Positions 55,295-64,000 of a DNA stretch of 64,000 nt are shown piece after piece. The stretch is from Aurantimonas sp. 22II-16-19i. Lineage in GTDB: Bacteria > Pseudomonadota > Alphaproteobacteria > Rhizobiales > Rhizobiaceae. The notes below the pieces were generated by a model. The model had not been told where the DNA came from. It saw only the letters and a list, made by a program, of their open reading frames with translations, and searched no databases. How positions within the stretch are numbered: the stretch's first letter is position 1; each line of letters starts with the position of its first letter. The position numbers and the translations under genes are program-made. The stretch is taken from NCBI RefSeq assembly GCF_002088275.1, contig NZ_AQQS01000014.1, forward strand, positions 1 through 64,000. The letters run 5' to 3'.

Positions 55295-55657
55295 TCACTG
55301 GACGCCGGACAGTTTGGCGGTGATCCGTTCGAGCACGACGGCGGTCTCGTCGAGGCTTTCCGCGAACAACCTGCGGCTCGTCGCGCTGCCCGCCTCGCTC
55401 GCCTCGCGTCCGGCCGCGTCGGCGCCGAGCCGCGCCTCCATCTCCTGCAGCCGCCGCCGCGCCTCGTACAGCTGATCGGTGGCCATGATGGCCGCCATCA
55501 CCGTCAGCCGCAGGTCGCCGATCTGGCCGAAGGATTCGCGCAGCTCGGCGATCTTGCCGTCGACATCGGCGGCCAAGGTCTCGAGATGGGCCTCCTCGCC
55601 CTCGGCGCAGGCCATCCGGTAGGTCTTCTGGTCGATGGTGACGACGATCTGCGGCAT
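55295..55657 (-). CDS. zapA: Cell division protein ZapA
   Basis: A 120-residue ZapA homologue that bundles FtsZ filaments at mid-cell. The N-terminal domain begins VVTIDQKTYRMAC with the family pattern ...GEEAHLETLAADVDGKI and RLTVMAAIMATDQL near residues 50-63; the C-terminal half is a coiled coil. Its length is normal. In Hyphomicrobiales it is usually found with a DUF4164 gene upstream and near tkt-gap, exactly as here. Confidence 0.9.
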   Translation of the reverse strand: MPQIVVTIDQKTYRMACAEGEEAHLETLAADVDGKIAELRESFGQIGDLRLTVMAAIMATDQLYEARRRLQEMEARLGADAAGREASEAGSATSRRLFAESLDETAVVLERITAKLSGVQ

Positions 55658-55791
55658 GAATACGTCCCGTTGCGATCACACGTTTCGTCGACGGCTATGA
55701 AGCGCCCGATACCCGAGGCGCAAGCCATCCATGCCCGCGACTGGAAAACAACCGGCCGAGAAGGGCAAGGCGGCAACCGCCCGCGAGCCGC

Positions 55792-56070
55792 CTATTTGTG
55801 CTGGTCGAGCACCTTACGCACCCTCTCCATGGCGTCGACCAGGCGCTTGGAGACCTCGCGGTTGGCCTGTTCCAGCCGCTCGCCCCGGGCCAGCGCGGCA
55901 TCCAGCTCGCGGGCGAGCCGGCCGCGGTCGGCGGTCTGGCGCTGCACTTCGGCGTCGACGCTGCGCAGCGCGCCCTCCCGTTCGAGCCGGGCATCGACGG
56001 CACTGTCCAGCCGCTCGAGCGCCGTTCGAAGTCGCGTCCTGGCAGCGTCGAACGGATCGTCATGCGGCAT
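55792..56070 (-). CDS. DUF4164 coiled-coil protein
   Basis: A 92-residue, highly charged, almost entirely helical protein with heptad-like spacing of Leu and Ala, of the DUF4164 family found upstream of zapA in Hyphomicrobiales. Its role is unknown; a cell-division link is suggested only by context. The ATG at 56070 (GGAGA eight bases upstream) is preferred over an in-frame ATG at 56139, which would add 23 Pro-rich residues. Confidence 0.8.
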   Translation of the reverse strand: MPHDDPFDAARTRLRTALERLDSAVDARLEREGALRSVDAEVQRQTADRGRLARELDAALARGERLEQANREVSKRLVDAMERVRKVLDQHK

Positions 56071-56320
56071 CGGCGGTGTCTCCAACGGCGGTTGCCGGAT
56101 CGTCGGCGGCGACCGGTCCGGCAGATTTTCATGGGGCATGTGCCCATGACGGTCTTAGCGGCTCGCGGGCTTCAAGAAAAGCGCGAGGCGGGCCGCGGGG
56201 TTGCGCCGGTCCCAGGGTTTTGTTGACAGCGGCGGGGGCCTATGATGGATGCCGCGCGTCTCGACGGCCCGCCTCGCGGCGGCCGCATCCTGACCAGGAG
56301 CCATTCGGGGAAACCTTGCG

Positions 56321-58327
56321 ATGACGATCGAAATGCGCCGCAGGATGGCGAACGCCATCCGTTTCCTCTCTGCCGATGCAGTGGAGGCCGCGGGCTCCGG
56401 CCATCCGGGCCTGCCCATGGGCGCCGCCGACATCGCGACGGTGCTGTTCACGAAGTTCCTGACCTTCGACCCGAAGAAACCCGACTGGCCGGACCGCGAC
56501 CGCTTCGTGTTCTCGGCCGGGCACGGCTCCATGCTGCTCTACAGCCTGCTCTATCTGCTCGGCTATCCCGACATCGGCATCGAGGAGATCAAGCGCTTCC
56601 GGCAGCTCGGGTCGAAAACCGCGGGCCATCCCGAATACGGCCATGCGGCGGGCATCGAGGCGACCACCGGCCCGCTCGGCCAGGGCACCGGCAATGCCGT
56701 CGGCATGGCGCTCGCCGAGCGCATTCTCAACGCCAGGTTCGGCAACGACGTCGTCGACCACACCACCTACGCCCTCGTCGGCGACGGCTGCCTGATGGAG
56801 GGGATCAGCCAGGAGGCGATCTCGCTCGCCGGCCATCTCAAGCTCTCCAAGCTGATCTTTCTCTGGGACGACAACGGCATCACCATCGACGGCAAGGTGT
56901 CGCTCGCCGATTCCACCGACCAGCTCGCCCGCTTCGAGGCGTCCGGCTGGCAGGCGCTGGCCTGCGACGGCCACGACCACGACGCCATCGCCGCCGCCAT
57001 CGCCGCGGCCAAGCAGAGCGACCGGCCGACCCTGATCGCGGCGAAGACCACCATCGGCTTCGGCGCCCCGAACAAGGCCGGCACCGCGAAGGCCCACGGC
57101 TCGCCGCTCGGCCCTGACGAGATCGCCGCCGCCCGGGAGGCGCTCGAATGGCCGCATCCGCCCTTCGAGATCCCCTCCGACGTCCTCGACCAGTGGCGCA
57201 TCGCCGGGCTTCGCTCCGGCAGCCGGCGCAAGGAGTGGGAAACCCGCTTCGCCGCCGTCGATGCCGAAACCCGCGGCGAATTCGACCGGCGCATGCGCGG
57301 CGACCTGCCGAGCGGCTTCACCCAGGCGATGCACCGCTTCAAGCGCCGGATGAACGAGGAGCGGCCGAAGATCGCGACGCGCAAGGCGTCCGAGATGGCC
57401 CTCGAGGAGATCAACGCCGTCGTCCTCGAGACGGTCGGCGGCTCGGCCGACCTCTCCGGCTCCAACAACACCCGCACCAGCCAGATGACGCCGATCACCG
57501 CCGGCGACTATTCCGGCCGCTACATCCACTACGGCATCCGCGAGCACGGCATGGCGGCGGCGATGAACGGCATGGCGCTGCATGGCGGGATGATCCCCTA
57601 TTCCGGGACGTTCCTGGTCTTCTCCGACTACTGCCGCGGCGCGCTGCGCCTCGCCGCCCTGATGGGCATCCGGGTCGTCCATGTGATGACCCATGATTCG
57701 ATCGGCCTCGGCGAGGACGGGCCCACCCACCAGCCGGTCGAACATCTGGCGGCGCTGCGGGCCATTCCCAACATGCTGGTGTTCCGCCCGGCCGACGCGG
57801 TCGAGACCGCCGAGTGCTGGCAGCTGGCGCTGCAGCATCGCGCCGCCCCGTCGATCCTCGCCCTGTCGCGTCAGGACCTGCCGACGCTCCGCCTCGACGA
57901 GCACGACGAGAACCGCAGCGCCCGCGGCGTCTACGAGATCGACCCGGCCTCCGGCGAGGCGAAGGTGTCGATCTACGCCACCGGCTCCGAGGTGGAGATC
58001 GCCGTCGAGGCGCGCCGGCGGCTCGAGGGTGCCGGCATCCCCACCCGCGTCGTCTCCGTGCCCTCCTTCGAACTGTTCCGCCGCCAGACCGCCGAGTACC
58101 GGCGGGCGCTCATCGACGACGCCAGCCTCAAGGTCGCCGTCGAGGCGGGCGTGCGCCAGGGCTGGGACGAATTGATCGGCCGCGACGGGCTGTTCGTCGG
58201 CATGCCCGGCTTCGGCGCCTCCGGCCCCGCGCCGCAGCTCTACGCGCATTTCGGCATCACGGCCGAGGCGGTCGTGGCAAGCGTCACCTCTCGCCTCGCC
58301 GCACGGGAAGCGTCGGAAGAGGCGTAG
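56321..58327 (+). CDS. tkt: Transketolase
   Basis: A 668-residue thiamine-diphosphate enzyme that moves two-carbon units between sugar phosphates in the pentose phosphate pathway. Conserved motifs are [12 protein letters not shown] near residues 25-36, [14 protein letters not shown] near 112, the TPP motif [14 protein letters not shown] (from GDG near 153 to the following NN-type DDNGITIDG), and in the second domain [12 protein letters not shown] and [16 protein letters not shown] near 465. The length is full. It is the first of a tkt-gap pair and divergent from the zapA group. Confidence 0.94.
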   Translation: MTIEMRRRMANAIRFLSADAVEAAGSGHPGLPMGAADIATVLFTKFLTFDPKKPDWPDRDRFVFSAGHGSMLLYSLLYLLGYPDIGIEEIKRFRQLGSKTAGHPEYGHAAGIEATTGPLGQGTGNAVGMALAERILNARFGNDVVDHTTYALVGDGCLMEGISQEAISLAGHLKLSKLIFLWDDNGITIDGKVSLADSTDQLARFEASGWQALACDGHDHDAIAAAIAAAKQSDRPTLIAAKTTIGFGAPNKAGTAKAHGSPLGPDEIAAAREALEWPHPPFEIPSDVLDQWRIAGLRSGSRRKEWETRFAAVDAETRGEFDRRMRGDLPSGFTQAMHRFKRRMNEERPKIATRKASEMALEEINAVVLETVGGSADLSGSNNTRTSQMTPITAGDYSGRYIHYGIREHGMAAAMNGMALHGGMIPYSGTFLVFSDYCRGALRLAALMGIRVVHVMTHDSIGLGEDGPTHQPVEHLAALRAIPNMLVFRPADAVETAECWQLALQHRAAPSILALSRQDLPTLRLDEHDENRSARGVYEIDPASGEAKVSIYATGSEVEIAVEARRRLEGAGIPTRVVSVPSFELFRRQTAEYRRALIDDASLKVAVEAGVRQGWDELIGRDGLFVGMPGFGASGPAPQLYAHFGITAEAVVASVTSRLAAREASEEA

Positions 58328-58566
58328 GATCAAGGGCCTCGAAGACCGCACGGTCGCCCTCGGGCGATCGTTCGCCGAGCCTGCCGCCCGGCCCCGAGAC
58401 CCGCGACCCCGTCCGGCCGCCGGACATGTCGGCGTCCTGATCCAGTGCGACGGGGCTTGAACGGCGAAGCCTTCGAAAAATTCATCCCGCCCTTGAGAAA
58501 AGCTGACGGGTCGGCCAACTTGATTCGACCGCTCGCCGGGTCTACAGCCGGCCAGACAGCCGCTAT

Positions 58567-58601
58567 CGGGCATCCTTCAGCCGGTACCGGGCATCCTTCA
58601 G
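58567..58601 (+). repeat. 14-bp direct repeat in the gap leader
   Basis: CGGGCATCCTTCAG occurs at 58567-58580 and again at 58588-58601, seven bases apart, ending 14 bases before the gap start codon and abutting its GGGAGAG ribosome site. It may be a tandem regulator half-site or a simple duplication. Confidence 0.6.
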
Positions 58602-58615
58602 GGAGAGTGACAACC

Positions 58616-59632
58616 ATGGCAGTTCGCGTTGCAATCAACGGTTTCGGCCGCATCGGCCGAAATGTCCTGCGCGCCATCGTCGAATCGGGCCGCACCGACA
58701 TCGAGGTCGTCGCGATCAACGATCTCGGCCCGGTCGAGACCAACGCCCACCTGATCCGCTACGACAGCGTCCATGGCCGCTTTCCCGGCACCGTGACGGT
58801 CGAGGGCGACACGATCGACGTCGGCCGCGGCAAGATCAAGGTGACCGCCGAGCGCGATCCGAAGTCGCTGCCCTGGAGCGAGATGGGCATCGACATCGCG
58901 ATGGAGTGCACCGGCATCTTCACCGATCCGGCCAAGGCTTCGGCCCATCTGGAGGCCGGCGCGAAGAAGGTGCTGATCTCCGGGCCGCTCTCCAATCCGA
59001 CCCAGGGCGAGAAGACCATCGTCTTCGGCGTCAACCACCAGACGCTGACGGCCGACGACCGCATCGTCTCCAACGCCTCCTGCACCACCAACTGCCTCGC
59101 CCCGGTCGCCAAGGTCCTCAACGACGCCATCGGCATCGACAAGGGCTTCATGACGACGATCCACTCCTATACCGGCGACCAGCCGACGCTGGACACGATG
59201 CACAAGGACCTCTACCGGGGCCGTGCCGCCGCTCTGTCGATGATCCCGACCTCGACAGGCGCCGCCAAGGCCGTCGGCCTCGTCCTGCCCGAGCTGAACG
59301 GCCGCCTCGACGGCGTCGCGATCCGCGTGCCGACCCCGAATGTCTCAGTTGTGGACTTCAAGTTCGTCGCCAAGCGCCAGACCAGCGTCGACGAGATCAA
59401 GGAGGCGATCCGTGCGGCCGCCGGCAGCGCGCCGCTGAAGGGGATCCTCGGCTTCACCGACGAGAAGAACGTCTCCTCGGACTTCAACCACGACCCGCAT
59501 TCCTCGATCTTCCACATGGACCAGACCAAGGTCATGGAAGGCTCGCTGGTGCGCGTCATGTCCTGGTACGACAACGAGTGGGGCTTCTCCAACCGCATGA
59601 ACGACACCGCGGTTGCCATGCATCAGGCCTGA
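58616..59632 (+). CDS. gap: Type I glyceraldehyde-3-phosphate dehydrogenase
   Basis: A 338-residue GAPDH of full length. It has the NAD motif [13 protein letters not shown] at the start, the catalytic [16 protein letters not shown] near residues 153-168 (active Cys and following His), the phosphate-site residues, and the ending [12 protein letters not shown]. It oxidises glyceraldehyde 3-phosphate in glycolysis or works in reverse in gluconeogenesis. GGGAGAG precedes the ATG. In many alphaproteobacteria pgk follows; here the next sequence is a terminator and then unrelated genes. Confidence 0.95.
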   Translation: MAVRVAINGFGRIGRNVLRAIVESGRTDIEVVAINDLGPVETNAHLIRYDSVHGRFPGTVTVEGDTIDVGRGKIKVTAERDPKSLPWSEMGIDIAMECTGIFTDPAKASAHLEAGAKKVLISGPLSNPTQGEKTIVFGVNHQTLTADDRIVSNASCTTNCLAPVAKVLNDAIGIDKGFMTTIHSYTGDQPTLDTMHKDLYRGRAAALSMIPTSTGAAKAVGLVLPELNGRLDGVAIRVPTPNVSVVDFKFVAKRQTSVDEIKEAIRAAAGSAPLKGILGFTDEKNVSSDFNHDPHSSIFHMDQTKVMEGSLVRVMSWYDNEWGFSNRMNDTAVAMHQA

Positions 59633-59678
59633 CCGACCCGGTCGGCGCGTCTGGAAGCCACCGACGCGAGAGCTGTCG

Positions 59679-59708
59679 AAGGCCGTCCCCCCGGGGGCGG
59701 CCTTTTTC
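59679..59708 (+). terminator. Rho-independent terminator after gap
   Basis: AAGGCCGTCCCCC and GGGGGCGGCC form an 11-bp GC-rich stem (one G-T pair) directly followed by TTTTT, 47 bases after the gap stop. It is a classical intrinsic terminator and closes the tkt-gap unit. Confidence 0.85.
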
Positions 59709-59817
59709 GTCTGGCATGGGGTGTCGTGAGCGGAACCGGGGCTGCGCGGGCCGGTTGCCGGCGAGGCTCCTCGGTCGCCGGCGCTGCTCTCCTGCCGGAA
59801 GAGGGGATGCCGCACGG

Positions 59818-60172
59818 AGCGGCTTTGCACGATCGCTGCTGACGGCACCGCTGCTGACGCTCGGCCTTGATGCGCCAGCGGCTCGCGATGTCGGCGCCGT
59901 CGTGCCGTTCGGCGACAGCCTGTCGGACAACGGCAATCTCTCCCCCGCCACCGCCGGAACGACGCCGCTTTCGCCGCCCTGTTTTCAGGGGCATTGCTCG
60001 AACGGCCAGGGCTTCACCGACTATCTGACGGCGCCATGCAGGCGGCGGGCACGGCAACCCTCGGCGGCATACAGATCGATCCGACCGCCAACCAGAACCA
60101 TCCCTTCGGCGGCGCCCGGACGGATTCGCTGACGGCCCTTCCGCCCGGCATTCCGGACCAGAGCGGCTTTAC
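59818..60172 (+). pseudogene. Frameshifted, truncated GDSL esterase/autotransporter remnant
   Basis: One frame encodes a signal-like stretch and the GDSL block PFGDSLSDNGNL (near 59905-59940), then CSNGQGFTDYL, which matches the N-terminus of GDSL esterases. The continuation, TATLGGIQIDPTANQNHPFGGARTD and PPGIPDQSGF, lies in another frame (60050-60172), so a single indel near 60025-60035 breaks the gene. The rest of the esterase, including its Asp-His catalytic part and any autotransporter barrel, is missing. I judge it a decayed fragment. Confidence 0.7.
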
Positions 60173-60224
60173 ATCCGGTGCGTCCCATCCGGTGGGACCA
60201 TCGACTTGCCTCTCGCCGCGAATC

Positions 60225-60241
60225 GTAATAACTGATGTTAC
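60225..60241. promoter_or_regulatory. Inverted repeat abutting the Rrf2 start codon
   Basis: GTAATA-ACTGA-TGTTAC is a 6-5-6 dyad with one mismatch that ends one base before the rrf2 ATG. There is no ribosome site between them. Its place suggests autorepression by the Rrf2 protein and possibly leaderless translation. Confidence 0.5.
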
Positions 60242-60697
60242 ATGAAACGCGACAGCCGCCTCTCCTCCGTTCTCCACGCGCTCCTCCACATGGACGCCTT
60301 TGGCAGGCCGATGACCTCCGACGAGCTCGCCGCCTGCCTGTCCACCCATCCCGTGGTCATCCGCCGGACGATGGCCGGGCTTCGCGACGCCGGCTTCGTG
60401 CGCTCGGAGCGCGGTCCCAACGGCGGCTGGACGATCGCCTGCGATCTTGCGGCGGTGACGCTTTTCGACATTCACGCCGCGCTCGGCGAGCCGGCGCTGT
60501 TCGCCGTCGGAAATCGCAGCGAGAACCCGGCGTGCCTGGTCGAGCAGGCGGTCAATGCCGCTCTCGACGATGCCTTCGACGCGGCCGAGGCCCTGCTCCT
60601 TCAGCGCTTCGCCACCGTCACCCTCGCCGCCCTCGCGGCCGACTTCCGCCAGCGCTTCGCGCGGCACCAGCCACAGAAGGGAACACCCCATGCATGA
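60242..60697 (+). CDS. Rrf2 family transcriptional regulator
   Basis: A 151-residue regulator with the Rrf2 winged helix (residues about 6-65: SSVLHALLHMDAF, TSDELAACLSTHPVVIRRTMAGLRDAGFV in part). It lacks the three closely spaced cysteines that bind a cluster in IscR/NsrR; only isolated Cys residues are present, so it is nearer to the YwnA/CymR-like or redox-sensing single-Cys types. It overlaps the next gene by eight bases and probably controls it. No ribosome site is seen; a dyad abuts the ATG. Confidence 0.84.
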   Translation: MKRDSRLSSVLHALLHMDAFGRPMTSDELAACLSTHPVVIRRTMAGLRDAGFVRSERGPNGGWTIACDLAAVTLFDIHAALGEPALFAVGNRSENPACLVEQAVNAALDDAFDAAEALLLQRFATVTLAALAADFRQRFARHQPQKGTPHA

Positions 60698-61571
60698 TGC
60701 GATCGTGATTGGCGGCAGCTTTGCCGGCATGGCCGCCGCTCTCCAGCTTGCCCGCGCCCGCCGCGACGTCGTCGTCATCGACGCCGGCGTGAGGCGCAAC
60801 CGCTTCGCCGCCCATTCCCACGGCTTCCTCGGCCAGGACGGTCGCGCACCGGAAGCTATCGTCGCCGACGCCCGCCGCCAGCTCGAGGCCTATCCGAACC
60901 TCACCTGGATCGACGGCAAGGCCACCCAGCTCGCTCGGCACGGCGAGGGTTTCGCCGTCTGCCTGCAGAAGGAGCGCTCGCTCAGCGCGCGGCGCCTCGT
61001 CCTCGCCCTCGGCGTCGCCGATGAGCTGCCGGGCGTTCCGGGCCTTGCGGAGCGCTGGGGCCGCAGCGTCTTCCATTGCCCCTACTGCCACGGCTACGAG
61101 CTGAACGGCGGCGCGATCGGCGTCATCGCCACCGGCCCCATCTCGATGCATCAGGCGCTGATGCTGCCCGACTGGGGCACCGTGACGTTCTTCCTCAACG
61201 GCGCCTTCGCACCGGATGGCGACGAACGCGCCCAGCTGGCGGCACGCGGCGTCGTCATCGAGGAGGCGCCGCTCGCCGAGATAGCCGGCGAAGCCGACGT
61301 CGTCCTTCAGGACGGACGGACCGTCTCCCTCGCCGGCCTCTTCACCGCAAGCCGGATCCACCCCTCCTGCGACCTTGCCGGCGATCTCGGCTGCGAGTTG
61401 GAAGAAGGACCGATGGGGCTTTTCCTTCGCACCGACGCGATGAAGGAAACCAGCGTTCCCGGCGTCTTCGCCTGCGGCGATCTCGCCCGCGCAGCCGGCT
61501 CCGTCTCGCTCGCCGTCGGCGACGGGGCGATGGCCGGCGTCGGCACCCATCGCTCGCTGATGTTCGGCTGA
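60690..61571 (+). CDS. NAD(P)/FAD-dependent thioredoxin-reductase-like oxidoreductase
   Basis: A 293-residue flavoprotein of the thioredoxin reductase-like family. It has the FAD motif IVIGGSFAGMAAALQLARA (residues 5-23), a CPYC redox pair in FHCPYCHGYE near 130, and the second FAD motif GVFACGDLARAAG near 258. The NADPH region is degenerate (GVIATGPISM). Such proteins are usually paired with Rrf2 or similar regulators, as here, and may reduce a disulfide or a small molecule. The true partner is unknown. AGAAGGG precedes the ATG. Confidence 0.85.
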   Translation: MHDAIVIGGSFAGMAAALQLARARRDVVVIDAGVRRNRFAAHSHGFLGQDGRAPEAIVADARRQLEAYPNLTWIDGKATQLARHGEGFAVCLQKERSLSARRLVLALGVADELPGVPGLAERWGRSVFHCPYCHGYELNGGAIGVIATGPISMHQALMLPDWGTVTFFLNGAFAPDGDERAQLAARGVVIEEAPLAEIAGEADVVLQDGRTVSLAGLFTASRIHPSCDLAGDLGCELEEGPMGLFLRTDAMKETSVPGVFACGDLARAAGSVSLAVGDGAMAGVGTHRSLMFG

Positions 61572-61593
61572 GCCGGTTCTGTCTTCACAAAAG

Positions 61594-61623
61594 CCAATGG
61601 CCGGTCGATCGACCGGCCATTGG
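61594..61623 (-). terminator. 30-bp perfect palindrome between convergent genes
   Basis: The arms CCAATGGCCGGTCGA and its exact complement form a loopless 15+15 bp palindrome. On the minus strand it is followed by GCTTTTG, so it can terminate the L,D-transpeptidase transcript; on the plus strand it lies 22 bases after the oxidoreductase stop and has no T-run. It probably serves both genes. Confidence 0.72.
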
Positions 61624-61673
61624 GAAAGACATCCGAGGCGATCAGCCAGGCGTCGCGGCCTGGCCCCTCATCC

Positions 61674-62666
61674 CTACTCGAACAGGCTGAAGATCGATCC
61701 ACCCTTCGGCCCGCCGACGCGCTTGCCGTCGCGGTCGTAGCCTTCGCGGCGATGCTGCTCCTGGGCGTAGGCCTCGGCGGTGATCGGCTGTCCGCTGCGA
61801 TAGCTGAAGGTCGTCGAGGTCGCGAACTCGCTCGGCGCCAGCGATGCTGCGATCTTCTCGGCTTCGGCCGCGTCGGAGTGATGCTTGGCGGCCACCTGGG
61901 GCGCCATCTCGATCGCCGGGCAGGGGCCGGCGGGCGACAGCCCGGCCACGGTCTCGGCCGTCTGGTCGAAGATGTAGCTGCGCTCGCAGACGCCGACATT
62001 CGGCGGCTTGCGGGTGATCTCGAAATGGTCCGAGCCCTTCTTCAGCATCTGCCAGAAGGCGTAATGCTCGGAATTCTTGTGGCGCGCCATGTTCTTCGGC
62101 GTCATCCGGAAAGGATAGGCCTGGATCTGGAAGTCGCGCTGGCCGCCGTCGAAGGAGTAGCGGGCGAGCGTATAGATCTCCTGCACCTGCTCGTCGTCCA
62201 TGGCGTAGCAGCCGGACGAATTGCAGGAGCCGTGGATCATCAGGTGCTGGCCGGTCCGTCCGTTCGCCCGGTCATAGGCGTTCGGATAGCCCATGTTGAT
62301 GGCGAGATGATAGTTCGACTTCGGATTGAGCTGGGCCGGTGAGACCGAATAGAAACCCTCGGGCGCCTGGCGGTCGCCTTCCTTCTTCTTCGGGCCGAGC
62401 TTTCCGGACCAGGCGCAGATCTCGTAGGTCTTCAGCAGCGCATAGGTGCCGTCGGTCCGCTGCTTCCAGATCTCGAGATCCGACTCTTCCTTGTAGAGAC
62501 GGACGAGGATCGGCGAGTTGACCCCCATGTGGTTGGCGCTGATGGCGCGAACCAGATCCGGCGGCAGCGGCGCGTTCTCCGGAACCAGATCGTCGACCTT
62601 GCAGGCGGAAACAGTCAGCAGCGTCGCAGCCAAGGCCGCGGCCGTCACGATACGTCGGACGTACAT
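61674..62666 (-). CDS. L,D-transpeptidase (YafK-type) lipoprotein
   Basis: A 330-residue protein. The N-terminal hydrophobic segment ends in LTVSAC, a lipobox, near residue 22. The YkuD/L,D-transpeptidase domain covers residues about 55-210, with the catalytic motif HGSCNSSGCYAM near 142-153 (His and Cys). The C-terminal 100 residues are polar and of unknown role. It would form or cleave 3-3 crosslinks in peptidoglycan or detach lipoprotein, as YafK-type enzymes do. The ATG at 62666 is chosen because the signal peptide follows directly. Confidence 0.85.
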   Translation of the reverse strand: MYVRRIVTAAALAATLLTVSACKVDDLVPENAPLPPDLVRAISANHMGVNSPILVRLYKEESDLEIWKQRTDGTYALLKTYEICAWSGKLGPKKKEGDRQAPEGFYSVSPAQLNPKSNYHLAINMGYPNAYDRANGRTGQHLMIHGSCNSSGCYAMDDEQVQEIYTLARYSFDGGQRDFQIQAYPFRMTPKNMARHKNSEHYAFWQMLKKGSDHFEITRKPPNVGVCERSYIFDQTAETVAGLSPAGPCPAIEMAPQVAAKHHSDAAEAEKIAASLAPSEFATSTTFSYRSGQPITAEAYAQEQHRREGYDRDGKRVGGPKGGSIFSLFE

Positions 62667-63209
62667 CCCCTCAAGTCCCCAATCGCTGCGGCGACCCCCG
62701 TATGGCCCACCGCCCCTCGCGAACGACAGCCGGATCCGGCCATCCCTCATCGCGCCCTGCGCCGGCCCCTCATGGACCGGTCGCGACGCATGCTTGACGG
62801 AAGTTTCTCACGATTTTCTTAAGCAGGCGTAAACCGTGGATCATCCGTGCTTGCGAAGAGGCGCCTCGCCTTCTCTCCGAAGATCGGAGTTGAACCCCGC
62901 GCCTCGCCCCATCGCTCATGCCTGTTACGCCGTAAGGCCGGTGCAGACCGTTCCCGATGGCGCGACGGCGCACCCCTTCTGCGCCGCATCGCCGCACTTA
63001 ACACGGCGACGATGGCAGCATTCTGGCAAATGACGGTGGGGAACGGAAGTTGAGTCCTGTGGCATCCGCGCAACTCACGGACGGGATTCGATGGACCGCC
63101 CATCCATCGCCGCAGCCAGATTGCGCCAATAGGTCTGATGCGCTTGCAGAATCAGAGGCTTCCAGCCGCGCGGCGCGAACGATGCCGCGCGCGTCCGGCA
63201 TCGGGGCAG
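62667..63209. other. Intergenic region between accA and the L,D-transpeptidase gene
   Basis: These 543 bases hold the promoter of the leftward L,D-transpeptidase gene and the 3' region of accA. A near-consensus CtrA box is listed separately. Several short open frames cross the region on both strands; none has a ribosome site or recognisable product. Confidence 0.5.
62819..62833 (-). promoter_or_regulatory. Near-consensus CtrA-type box upstream of the L,D-transpeptidase gene
   Basis: Read on the minus strand the site is TTTA-CGCCTGC-TTAA, a TTAA-N7-TTAA box with one mismatch, about 155 bases upstream of the start codon. Cell-cycle control would suit a cell-wall enzyme. A single half-consensus match of this kind can occur by chance. 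Confidence 0.3.
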
Positions 63210-64000
63210 CTAGAGATTCCGGCCGATCGCCAGGAACTTTTCCCGGCGCTGGCGCTTCAATTCGTCGCCGGAGAGGCGGCCGAGTTCCGACAGCGCCGCG
63301 CGGATGTGCTCGGCGGCGGCATCCACCGCCACCTGCCGGCCGCGATGGGCCCCTCCCAGCGGCTCCTGGACGATCGCGTCGATGATGCCGAAGCCCATCA
63401 GATCCTGGGCCGTCATCTTCATCGCCTGGGCGACGTCGCGGGCCCGCGTCGCGTCACGGTAGAGGATCGAGGCGCCGGCCTCGGGCGCGATGACGTTGTA
63501 GATCGCGTGTTCCATCATCAACACGCGGTTCGCCGCCGCCAGCGCCATGGCGCCGCCCGAGCCGCCCTCGCCGATGACCAGCGAGACGAGCGGCACTTCC
63601 AGATTGAGGCAGGCCTCGATCGAACGGGCGATCGCTTCCGCCTGGCCGCGCTCCTCCGCGCCGATGCCCGGATAGGCACCGGCGGTGTCGACCAGCGTGA
63701 GCACCGGGATGGCGAAGCGCTCGGCCAGGTCCATGATTCGCACGGCCTTGCGATAGCCTTCCGGCCGCGCCATGCCGAAATTGTGCTTCAGCCGGGTCTG
63801 GGTGTCGGAGCCCTTCTCCTGGCCGATCACCGCCACGGACTGGCCGTCGAACCGGCCAAAGCCGGCGATCACCGCGTGATCCTCGGCATAGTAGCGGTCG
63901 CCCGCCAGCGGCACGAAGTCGGTGATCAGCTGGGCGATATAGTCGAGGCAGTGGGGACGGTCCGGATGGCGCGCCACCTGAGTCTTCTGCCAGGGCGTCA
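63210..64000 (-). CDS. accA: Acetyl-CoA carboxylase carboxyltransferase alpha subunit (N-terminus outside window)
   Basis: The last 263 codons of AccA are visible; the frame continues through [12 protein letters not shown] to the right edge. Family motifs are [57 protein letters not shown] and the ending [12 protein letters not shown]. AccA and AccD form the carboxyltransferase that makes malonyl-CoA for fatty-acid synthesis. About 55-60 N-terminal residues are missing because of the window boundary, judged from the usual length near 317. Confidence 0.95.
   Translation of the reverse strand, partial: TPWQKTQVARHPDRPHCLDYIAQLITDFVPLAGDRYYAEDHAVIAGFGRFDGQSVAVIGQEKGSDTQTRLKHNFGMARPEGYRKAVRIMDLAERFAIPVLTLVDTAGAYPGIGAEERGQAEAIARSIEACLNLEVPLVSLVIGEGGSGGAMALAAANRVLMMEHAIYNVIAPEAGASILYRDATRARDVAQAMKMTAQDLMGFGIIDAIVQEPLGGAHRGRQVAVDAAAEHIRAALSELGRLSGDELKRQRREKFLAIGRNL

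Noticed and set aside
62836-63103. Short frames on both strands between accA and the L,D-transpeptidase gene
   Set aside because: They overlap in three frames, have no ribosome site and no recognisable product.

Overview
The window is high-GC DNA from an alphaproteobacterium, most likely a member of Hyphomicrobiales (Rhizobiales). The evidence is an aglEFGAK alpha-glucoside operon, a urtABCDE urea transporter, a DUF4164/zapA pair beside tkt and gap, CtrA-type TTAA-N7-TTAA boxes, and palindromic intergenic repeats of the kind common in rhizobia. The family is uncertain; Aurantimonadaceae would fit but cannot be shown from the sequence. No rRNA, tRNA, CRISPR array, insertion sequence or prophage was seen.

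Layout. 1-3411 (minus): the N-terminal 1137 codons of a very large surface or secreted protein with cadherin/VCBS-like domains and seven delta-60 repeats, running off the left edge. 4518-18284: mostly stand-alone genes: an acyl-CoA synthetase, an outer-membrane beta-barrel with a CtrA-type box upstream, a diguanylate cyclase, a Lrp-type RAM domain protein, a family-4-like uracil-DNA glycosylase, a GST, two sensor histidine kinases, a DUF1289 protein, a retropepsin-like protease, a TSUP transporter, and a pyridine nucleotide-disulfide oxidoreductase beside a TVP38/TMEM64 protein. 18500-25115 (minus): agl operon in the order aglE-aglF-aglG-GNAT-aglA-aglK. 25510-39153 (plus): SorC-type regulator, CUT1 ABC transporter with two ATPases that differ at core motifs, FGGY kinase, 2-hydroxyacid dehydrogenase, GlpD/EryB-type dehydrogenase, class II aldolase and a second FGGY kinase. 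This is a tightly packed polyol or sugar catabolic operon and the best candidate for an undescribed pathway. 39214-46008 (minus): urtABCDE, preceded by a consensus sigma-54 promoter and carrying a different repeat or hairpin in three of its intergenic gaps.

46303-50824: acyl-CoA metabolism (phosphotransferase, MaoC hydratase, SDR, divergent TetR plus acyl-CoA dehydrogenase) around a TetR-type operator. 51078-54146: a small membrane protein and two zinc-free MDR oxidoreductases. 54309-59632: lipoprotein esterase, zapA and DUF4164 divergent from tkt and gap. 59818-63209: a frameshifted GDSL-esterase remnant, an Rrf2/thioredoxin-reductase-like pair and an L,D-transpeptidase. 63210-64000: accA, cut by the right edge.

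How the parts fit: two sugar or polyol import systems lie back to back (alpha-glucosides; a polyol). The predicted polyol products (dihydroxyacetone phosphate and a short aldehyde) would enter lower glycolysis, to which tkt and gap belong. The urea transporter appears to be under nitrogen (NtrC/RpoN) control.
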